Below the pieces are notes generated by a model. That model ran no database searches. It worked only from the letters and a program-made list of their open reading frames with translations, and was not told the DNA's origin. The position numbers and the translations under genes were made by a program. A stretch of 64,000 nt of DNA from Chloroflexota bacterium (GTDB taxonomy: Bacteria > Chloroflexota > Anaerolineae > Anaerolineales > Villigracilaceae). The stretch covers positions 1 through 64,000 of the forward strand of contig JACPYX010000012.1 in assembly GCA_016195815.1 (NCBI GenBank), written 5' to 3'. The first letter of the stretch is position 1; each line of letters begins with the position of its first letter. Shown here piece by piece: positions 58,391-64,000 of the stretch.

Positions 58391-58747
58391 ATGTTGTTTG
58401 AGTACATTGCCATTGGTGTGATGATTGCATTGGCGACTCTAATTGCCATTCTTGCAATTGGCTTGGGGGAATTGTTCGGACCTAACAAAAAATCGAATGT
58501 CAAGTCTGAGCCATACGAATCGGGCATGGTAACGATCGGTCCGGGAATACGTCGTATGCCTGTCCGTTTCTACTTGATAGCAGTATTATTCATCCTGTTC
58601 GATATCGAGGTCATCTTTTTCCTGCCATGGGCTGTCGTTTTACGCCAGCTTGGTTTGTTCGGGTTGGCTGAAATGGCCGTCTTTATCGTTATCTTACTGG
58701 TCGGTTATATTTACGCGTGGAAGAAAGGAGCGTTGGAATGGGAGTAG
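58391..58747 (+). CDS. nuoA: NADH-quinone oxidoreductase subunit A
   Basis: 118 residues from ATG 58391, with a GAGGTG site; the frame open to 58334 is upstream of it. Three membrane helices. The conserved loop [40 protein letters not shown] is the NuoA/ND3 signature, including the conserved acidic residues in the second helix. First gene of the complex I operon. Its end overlaps the nuoB start by ten bases. Confidence 0.95.
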   Translation: MLFEYIAIGVMIALATLIAILAIGLGELFGPNKKSNVKSEPYESGMVTIGPGIRRMPVRFYLIAVLFILFDIEVIFFLPWAVVLRQLGLFGLAEMAVFIVILLVGYIYAWKKGALEWE

Positions 58748-59226
58748 AGCAAAAGCTTGCGAATATGGGCGTGGTCACGACTACGCTCGAAACCGCTGTG
58801 AATTGGGGGCGCACCAACGCCATGTGGCCGATGTTATTCGGCCTGGCATGTTGTGCGATCGAGATGATGGCGGCGCAGGCCGCCAACTATGATATGAGCC
58901 GCTTTGGGATGGAATTAATGCGTCCCAGCCCGCGCCAATCTGACCTGATGATCGTGGCTGGACGCGTTTCACGCAAGATGGGGCCTGTCCTGCGCCGCCT
59001 GTACGACCAGATGGCTGAACCAAAGTGGGTGATTGCGATGGGTGACTGCGCTTCGTGTGGAGGCGTGTTCAACAATTACGCCATTCTGCAAGGTGTGGAC
59101 GAGATCGTGCCCGTGGATGTTTATGTGGCAGGTTGTCCGCCGCGCCCCGAAGCTTTGATTCATGGCGTTGTGACTCTGCATGAAAAAGTCAGGGCTGAGA
59201 AATTCAAAGATCTGGCGAAGGTATAG
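58738..59226 (+). CDS. nuoB: NADH-quinone oxidoreductase subunit B
   Basis: 162 residues from ATG 58738, with AAAGGAG upstream; the longer frame is inside nuoA. Carries the N2 iron-sulfur cluster next to the quinone site. The ligands are the adjacent C38 and C39 of LACCAIEMM, then C104 in GDCASCGG and C133 in AGCPPRPEA. Confidence 0.96.
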   Translation: MGVEQKLANMGVVTTTLETAVNWGRTNAMWPMLFGLACCAIEMMAAQAANYDMSRFGMELMRPSPRQSDLMIVAGRVSRKMGPVLRRLYDQMAEPKWVIAMGDCASCGGVFNNYAILQGVDEIVPVDVYVAGCPPRPEALIHGVVTLHEKVRAEKFKDLAKV

Positions 59227-59240
59227 TAAACAATAAATGT

Positions 59241-59262
59241 AGTAGCGACTTAAGTCGCTACT
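59241..59262. repeat. Perfect 22-base palindrome between nuoB and nuoC
   Basis: AGTAGCGACTT followed by its exact reverse complement. It is the only gap of note within nuoA-F. It lacks a T-run, and the text TAGCGACTTAAGTCGCTA resembles dispersed palindromic repeats. Confidence 0.75.
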
Positions 59263-59281
59263 ATGATAAGTAGGTAGTTTC

Positions 59282-59794
59282 ATGGACAATAAACTCGAAA
59301 AGATCGTGCAAGTCTTGCAGGGAAAATTCGGCGCGGCGTTCGAAGAATTTCGAGACGAAGCGCATGTATTTATCAGCGCGGAACACATCATCGAAGCGCT
59401 GACTGTTTTGCGTGATGAGCATGAATTCGCATTGCTTTCCACGTTGACGGCTGTGGATTACTGGCCGCAAGAGGCGCCGCGCTTTCACGTGATCTACCAG
59501 CTCACATCGCTGGTGCAGAATCTGTCAGTGCAGTTGAGAGTTCCAGTAAACGGGAGCCAGCCCAAGGTCCCGACCGCGACCGGACTCTTTCAGGCCGCGA
59601 ACTGGCGCGAGCGCGAAGTCTACGACATGTTCGGCATCGAGTTCGAAGGTCATCCCGATCCGCGCCGCATTTTGATGCCCGAAGATTGGAACGGCCACCC
59701 GCTTCGCAAAGATTATCCCCTGGGCTATGAAGAACCGCAGTTCACTTTTAATTTCGATGAGATTGACCTGCGTAAGCCCTCCCCTAAGGAATAG
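59282..59794 (+). CDS. nuoC: NADH-quinone oxidoreductase subunit C
   Basis: 170 residues. The conserved C-terminal block [41 protein letters not shown] is unmistakable. The peripheral-arm subunit between NuoB and NuoD; not fused to NuoD as in some bacteria. Two bases separate it from nuoD. Confidence 0.96.
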   Translation: MDNKLEKIVQVLQGKFGAAFEEFRDEAHVFISAEHIIEALTVLRDEHEFALLSTLTAVDYWPQEAPRFHVIYQLTSLVQNLSVQLRVPVNGSQPKVPTATGLFQAANWREREVYDMFGIEFEGHPDPRRILMPEDWNGHPLRKDYPLGYEEPQFTFNFDEIDLRKPSPKE

Positions 59795-59796
59795 CC

Positions 59797-61032
59797 ATGA
59801 GCGAATTTCAGTTACAAGAAATTCCTGTTGGACCTTATAAACATTTGGTTTCAGAGCGCGCCCTGACGGGCGAAACCATGATGCTCAATATGGGGCCGCA
59901 ACACCCATCCACGCATGGCGTGTTAAGGTTGTTGCTTGAACTCGATGGCGAGATCGTTGTCAACTGCATCCCCGATATTGGCTACCTGCACACAGGCGTT
60001 GAAAAGAACATGGAAGCCAAGACTTATCAAAAGGCCGAGGTGATGAGCGACCGCCTCGATTACATGAACCCGATTGGCAACAATCTGGCTTATGTGATGG
60101 CGGTTGAAAAACTCGTTGACCTCGATGTGCCTGAGCGCGCGCAAGCTTTACGCGTGATCCTGACCGAACTGCAACGCATCTCTTCGCATCTCGTTTGGCT
60201 CGGTACTTCGGCGCTTGATATCGCCGCCATGTCGGTCTTCCTCTACTGTTTCCGCGAACGCGAAATTATCCTCGATATTTTCGAGTTGGTCTCCGGCCAG
60301 CGCATGATGACAACTTATCTGCGCCCTGGCGGAGTGTGGCGAGACGTGCCTGTGGAATTTGAAACTGCGGTGCGGAATTTCATCAAAATTTTCCCCAAAC
60401 GAATTGACGAATATGAATCGATGTTGACGAATAACCCGCTCTTTCTGGACCGTGTGGCGGGCATCGGCAAACTGAGCAGGGAGGACGCCCTGTCCTTCGG
60501 CGCGACCGGCCCCAACTTGCGCGCCAGCGGCGTAAATTGGGACTTGCGCAAAGCGCGCCCATATTGCGGCTATGAACAATATGATTTCAGCGTTCCGACA
60601 CACACGCGCGGCGATGTGTTTGCACGTTACATTGTTCGCGTGCAGGAATTGCGCGAATCGCTCAAGATCGTTGAACAGGCCCTGGATAAATTGCCGCTTG
60701 GACCTGTCCATAGCGAGAACCGCAAATTCGTACCCCCGCCGCGTTCGGAGATCGGCGTGAGCATGGAATCCCTCATCCATCACTTCAAGTTGTGGACGGA
60801 GGGTTTCCCCGCGCCGAAAGCTTCGGTCTACAGCGCAGTCGAAAGTCCGCGCGGTGAATTGGGTGTTTACCTCGAAGGCGATGGCGGCCCGAAGCCATAC
60901 CGCATTCACTGGCGCACGCCTTCGTTTGAAAATCTTGAAATCCTGCCCATCATGGCGAAGGGACACCTGGTCGCTGACCTGGTCGCCATCATCGGCTCGG
61001 TTGACATCGTACTCGGAGACATTGACCGATGA
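59797..61032 (+). CDS. nuoD: NADH-quinone oxidoreductase subunit D
   Basis: 411 residues. The 49-kDa subunit that forms much of the quinone chamber. Landmarks include MGPQHPSTHGVLRLLLELDGE, PDIGYLHTGVEKNMEAKTY, DRLDYMNPIGNNLAY, and the C-terminal ESPRGELGVYLEGDGG...KGHLVADLVAIIGSVDIVLGDIDR. Overlaps nuoE by four bases. Confidence 0.96.
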   Translation: MSEFQLQEIPVGPYKHLVSERALTGETMMLNMGPQHPSTHGVLRLLLELDGEIVVNCIPDIGYLHTGVEKNMEAKTYQKAEVMSDRLDYMNPIGNNLAYVMAVEKLVDLDVPERAQALRVILTELQRISSHLVWLGTSALDIAAMSVFLYCFREREIILDIFELVSGQRMMTTYLRPGGVWRDVPVEFETAVRNFIKIFPKRIDEYESMLTNNPLFLDRVAGIGKLSREDALSFGATGPNLRASGVNWDLRKARPYCGYEQYDFSVPTHTRGDVFARYIVRVQELRESLKIVEQALDKLPLGPVHSENRKFVPPPRSEIGVSMESLIHHFKLWTEGFPAPKASVYSAVESPRGELGVYLEGDGGPKPYRIHWRTPSFENLEILPIMAKGHLVADLVAIIGSVDIVLGDIDR

Positions 61033-61535
61033 GTCTTGCAAAGAAATATTCCAAAGAAGTAAAACAGATTCTGTCGAAATATCCGGCAGAGCATAAACGT
61101 TCGGCGGTGATGCCCCTGCTTTATCTGGCGCAACGGGAAGAAGGTTATATCAACAAAGAAGCCATGCAGGAAATTGGTAAATTGCTTGACATTACCGAGA
61201 CCGAAGTTGCTTCTATTGTTGGCTTTTACACGTTGTATCACGATAAAAAAGAAGGCAAGTATCGAATGCAAGTCTGCACAGATTTGCCTTGCGCCTTGCG
61301 CGGCGCCGATCAGTTCATGGAATCGTTGTGTGAGCATCTCGGCATCAAAGTCGGCGAGACGACTGCTGATGGCCTGATTACACTGGAATCCGTGACCTGT
61401 CTCGCGGGGTGTGACAAAGCGCCCATGTTCCAGCTCCAAAGCCCGGACGGCCTCGAATATCACGAGAACATGACCGTGGATAAGACCATGGAACTTATCG
61501 AAGCGCTCAAGAAATCTGGCACGGAGGTGAAATAA
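61029..61535 (+). CDS. nuoE: NADH-quinone oxidoreductase subunit E
   Basis: 168 residues, thioredoxin-like. Binds the [2Fe-2S] cluster N1a through CTDLPC and CLAGCDKAP, four cysteines in the right order. The N-terminal helical part has AVMPLLYLAQREEGYI. Its stop overlaps the nuoF start (TAATG). Confidence 0.95.
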   Translation: MSLAKKYSKEVKQILSKYPAEHKRSAVMPLLYLAQREEGYINKEAMQEIGKLLDITETEVASIVGFYTLYHDKKEGKYRMQVCTDLPCALRGADQFMESLCEHLGIKVGETTADGLITLESVTCLAGCDKAPMFQLQSPDGLEYHENMTVDKTMELIEALKKSGTEVK

Positions 61536-62785
61536 TGGCTTCCGTCATTCTTCGTCATCGCGAAATCCCCGATATCAACAAACTGAATATCTATAAAAAG
61601 AACGGCGGCTTCGTTGCGTTCAAAAACGCGGTCACCAAAATGCAGCCATCCGAAGTAACCGACGTGGTCAAAAATTCCGGCCTGCGCGGACGCGGCGGAG
61701 CGGGCTTTCCGACCGGCGTGAAGTGGTCGTTCATTGACAACAAGAACTGGCCGCATTATGTGGTTGCCAACGCCGACGAGTCCGAGCCGGGCACATTCAA
61801 AGACCGCGAGATCATGGAAAGCAATCCCTTCCAATTTTTGGAGGGTGTCGCCCTGGCTTCCTACGCGGTCGGCGCGAATGCGGCTTATGTTTATCTGCGC
61901 GGCGAATTCTGGCAGGTTGCGGCTTTCCTCGACGAGAAAATCGCCGAGATGGAAGCGGCTGGTTATCTGGGCGAGAATCTTTTTGGCACAGAGTATTCGC
62001 TGAAAATTTATACACATCTCGGCGCGGGCGCGTACATCTGCGGCGAAGAGACGGCCATGCTCGAATCCATCGAAGGCAAACGCGGGCAGCCGCGCATTCG
62101 CCCGCCGTTCCCCGCCGTTTACGGACTGTATGGCAAGCCAACCGTCGTCAACAATGTCGAAACACTGACCAACCTGCCGCTTATCATTCAGAATGGCGCA
62201 GATTGGTACAAGTCGCTCGGCACGCCCGACAGCGCCGGTGTAAAAATTTTTTCGCTTTCGGGCCGTGTCCGCAAGCCGGGAAATTACGAATTGCCGTTCG
62301 GCACAACTTTCCGCCAGTTGATCTACGAACACGGCGGCGGCATTCTGGATGGCCATCCAGTCAAGGCCATCATGCCTGCGGGCGCGTCTTCATCCTTCAT
62401 CCTGGTGGATGACAAAGTGCTCAACACGCCGATGGATTATGCCAGCGTCCGCACGCTCGGCGCCGACCTTGGATCGGCCTCCGTTATCGTGATTGACGAC
62501 ACCGTTTCGATTGACTGGGTCATCAACAAGACCATCCACTTCTTCAAACATGAATCCTGCGGCAAATGCACGCCATGCCGCGAAGGCACTTATTGGATGA
62601 TGCATTTGATTGATCGTATTCACAAGAACGGACATTCGAAGGCCGACGTGGATTTGCTTTTGAATGTCGCCAGGCAGATGCAAAATAAATGTCTCTGCCC
62701 GCTGGGCGAATTCTCCACTATGGCGGTCGTTACAGGTATCGAAAGATTTTCGCAGGATTTCAAAGTTGTGAGTCGTAATTCGTGA
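61535..62785 (+). CDS. nuoF: NADH-quinone oxidoreductase subunit F
   Basis: 416 residues. Binds NADH, FMN and a [4Fe-4S] cluster. NADH and FMN sites: GRGGAGFPTGVKWSF and ANADESEPGTFKDREIME; GAGAYICGEETAM follows. Cluster ligands are in ESCGKCTPCREG and CLCPLGEF. The last residues VVSRNS are encoded by the beginning of a dispersed repeat (62773 on), so the natural C-terminus appears to be modified by the insertion. Confidence 0.96.
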   Translation: MASVILRHREIPDINKLNIYKKNGGFVAFKNAVTKMQPSEVTDVVKNSGLRGRGGAGFPTGVKWSFIDNKNWPHYVVANADESEPGTFKDREIMESNPFQFLEGVALASYAVGANAAYVYLRGEFWQVAAFLDEKIAEMEAAGYLGENLFGTEYSLKIYTHLGAGAYICGEETAMLESIEGKRGQPRIRPPFPAVYGLYGKPTVVNNVETLTNLPLIIQNGADWYKSLGTPDSAGVKIFSLSGRVRKPGNYELPFGTTFRQLIYEHGGGILDGHPVKAIMPAGASSSFILVDDKVLNTPMDYASVRTLGADLGSASVIVIDDTVSIDWVINKTIHFFKHESCGKCTPCREGTYWMMHLIDRIHKNGHSKADVDLLLNVARQMQNKCLCPLGEFSTMAVVTGIERFSQDFKVVSRNS

Positions 62786-62849
62786 ATCGGGAATCGGGGT
62801 CGGCATACATCCGAATCCCGAATATCGAATCCCGAATCTCGAATATCGG
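62773..62849. repeat. Repeat of ATTCGTGAATCGGGAATCG type between nuoF and nuoG
   Basis: Units of AATCGGGAATCGGGG on the left and CCGAATCCCGAATATCGAATCCCG on the right form an imperfect palindrome. The left end encodes the NuoF C-terminus and stop. The right end reaches the nuoG ribosome site. Related in text to the repeat at the pyrF 3' end. Confidence 0.75.
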
Positions 62850-62855
62850 AGCCTT

Positions 62856-64000
62856 ATGACAAAACAAGTCACGCTTACTATTGATGGAAAACAGGTAACC
62901 GTCGCGGATGGGATGCTGGTCATTGATGCCGCCAAAACAGCGGGCATTGACATCCCTGTCTTCTGCTACCATCCCAAGATGGAACCGGTCGGCATGTGCC
63001 GCCAGTGTATGGTTGAGATTGGCCGCCCGATGATTGACCGCGCCACAGGCAAAGCCATCCTCGATGATAAGGGCGATCCCAAAGTGCAATTCATGCCCAA
63101 ACTCGAAACGGCCTGTACCAATCCTGTTTCGGAGGGCATGGTTGTTCTCACGCAATCTGACAAAGCCAAAGCCGGGCAGAAGGCCAATCTTGAATTTCTA
63201 TTGACTTCGCATCCGCTCGATTGCCCGATCTGCGACAAGGGCGGTGAGTGCGCTCTCCAGGACCTGACGATAGCTCACGGTCCGGGACAGAGCCGTTACT
63301 TGTACGATGAGAAGATGCACCTCGCCAAAAATGTCCCGCTGGGCGAACTCATCTTCCTGGATCAGGAACGCTGCATCCAGTGCGCGCGTTGCATTCGTTT
63401 TCAAGATGAGATCGCCGGCGACGCGGTGATTGACTTCGATGAACGCGGCCGCTCGACTCAGATCGTCTCTTTATCGGACCCGGGATTTGATTCCGTTTTT
63501 TCGGGCAACACCACCGACATCTGCCCGGTCGGCGCGTTGACCACCGCCGATTTCCGCTTCGGCGCGCGTCCGTGGGAGTTGAACGCGTCCGCTTCGATTT
63601 GTTCGCAATGCCCGGTGGGGTGCAACCTTACGTTCAACACGCGGCGTGAAGCCATGGCCGACGGCACGATCGTCATCAAGCGCGTCATGCCGCGCCAGAA
63701 TGAAGAAGTCAACGAGACATGGATTTGCGATAAAGGCCGCTTCGCTTATCACTATGTAGAGAGCGATGCGCGCCTGGGCAAATCGCTCATCCGTAAAGAT
63801 GGCAGGCTGGCGCGCGCTTCATGGGATGCGGCCACCCGGGCTGCCGGCCAGGCATTTGCGGAAGCTAAGAAGAATTTTGTTGTGCTGGCATCCGGGCGTT
63901 TATCCAATGAAGATTTGTTCAACTTAAAATCTCTTGCAGATCAAGTTGGCGGCAAGGCTGTGTTGTATTCCAATATGGGCGGCGGCGATCTGACTGCGCT
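62856..64000 (+). CDS. nuoG: NADH-quinone oxidoreductase subunit G (3' end outside window)
   Basis: The first 381 residues are present, from ATG 62856 with GGAG at 62848-62851. It carries the iron-sulfur chain of complex I. A [2Fe-2S] domain has FCYHPKM, GMCRQCMVE and ETACTNPV. A His/Cys motif follows with HPLDCPICDKGGECALQD, then the [4Fe-4S] motif ERCIQCARCIRFQ. The molybdopterin-oxidoreductase-like part begins with ICSQCPVGCNLTF, which includes the extra cluster (N7-type) cysteines kept in only some bacteria. Continues past the window edge. Confidence 0.95.
   Translation, partial: MTKQVTLTIDGKQVTVADGMLVIDAAKTAGIDIPVFCYHPKMEPVGMCRQCMVEIGRPMIDRATGKAILDDKGDPKVQFMPKLETACTNPVSEGMVVLTQSDKAKAGQKANLEFLLTSHPLDCPICDKGGECALQDLTIAHGPGQSRYLYDEKMHLAKNVPLGELIFLDQERCIQCARCIRFQDEIAGDAVIDFDERGRSTQIVSLSDPGFDSVFSGNTTDICPVGALTTADFRFGARPWELNASASICSQCPVGCNLTFNTRREAMADGTIVIKRVMPRQNEEVNETWICDKGRFAYHYVESDARLGKSLIRKDGRLARASWDAATRAAGQAFAEAKKNFVVLASGRLSNEDLFNLKSLADQVGGKAVLYSNMGGGDLTA

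Noticed and set aside
60148-61041. 297-codon minus-strand frame opposite nuoD, and a similar one opposite nuoE and nuoF
   Set aside because: Antisense shadows of conserved complex I genes.

Overview
The window looks like a piece of chromosome from a member of the Chloroflexota, most likely class Anaerolineae. The basis is the protein set (Tat-exported YkuD proteins beside TPR proteins, lipoproteins with Thr-Pro-rich linkers, GT-C membrane enzymes, a split complex I operon), the many short text-like palindromic repeats, and recollection of similar Anaerolineae genomes. No database search was possible. Gene density is high and most genes are housekeeping or central metabolism. There is no prophage, CRISPR array or large mobile island. 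The left edge cuts through an insertion sequence.

Layout. 1-640: end of an IS element, tRNA-Leu, and a tiny membrane protein. 644-7721: glgC; a P-type cation ATPase behind a yybP-ykoY (manganese) riboswitch with a terminator; then a leftward group of rnhB, a polyprenyl-phosphate glycosyltransferase, a membrane-anchored NERD-like protein and a small protein. 7775-15514: tRNA-Pro, an esterase lipoprotein, gatC, a site-2 protease, a HEAT-repeat protein, an AEC transporter, a peptidase-MA-like protein, acylphosphatase and radC. 15622-19304: two tRNA-Ala genes, a leucine T-box leader and leuS. This leuS encodes a histone-H1-like Lys/Ala tail and carries two repeat-derived in-frame insertions. 19377-27196: TPR protein, AMMECR1 and flavin reductase genes, then a rightward cell-wall group (amidase and three L,D-transpeptidases). 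27318-30476: oligoendopeptidase F and glutamate dehydrogenase.

39844-30654 (leftward) is a pyrimidine operon: pyrC, a metallo-beta-lactamase-fold hydrolase, pyrB, pyrF, pyrE, a decayed DUF1905 gene, a hypothetical gene, pyrD, another hypothetical gene, an enoyl-CoA hydratase and gatB. It is preceded by what looks like a pyrBI-type attenuator: a 50-codon leader peptide reads through a U-rich tract and a terminator hairpin, and its stop overlaps the pyrC start. PyrB and PyrC resemble the ATCase and DHOase domains of animal CAD and lie in the CAD order.

40046-48537: a GcvT-like protein, a PYROXD2-like oxidoreductase, an NHL lipoprotein, a NUDIX enzyme, adenosine deaminase, and a TetR-controlled cluster (LUD protein, Rossmann reductase, VOC dioxygenase) with two matching operator sites. 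48553-55198: membrane glycosyltransferases and a DUF2142 protein, probably for surface glycan. 55311-57931: a GAF protein and a histidine kinase, both with receiver domains that lack the phosphoacceptor aspartate. 58297-64000: the complex I operon nuoABCDEFG, with nuoG cut by the window edge.

The strongest candidates for new biology are the pyr leader and attenuator, the tailed and repeat-invaded LeuRS, the tandem pseudo-receiver pair, the riboswitch-controlled ATPase and the TetR/LUD cluster.
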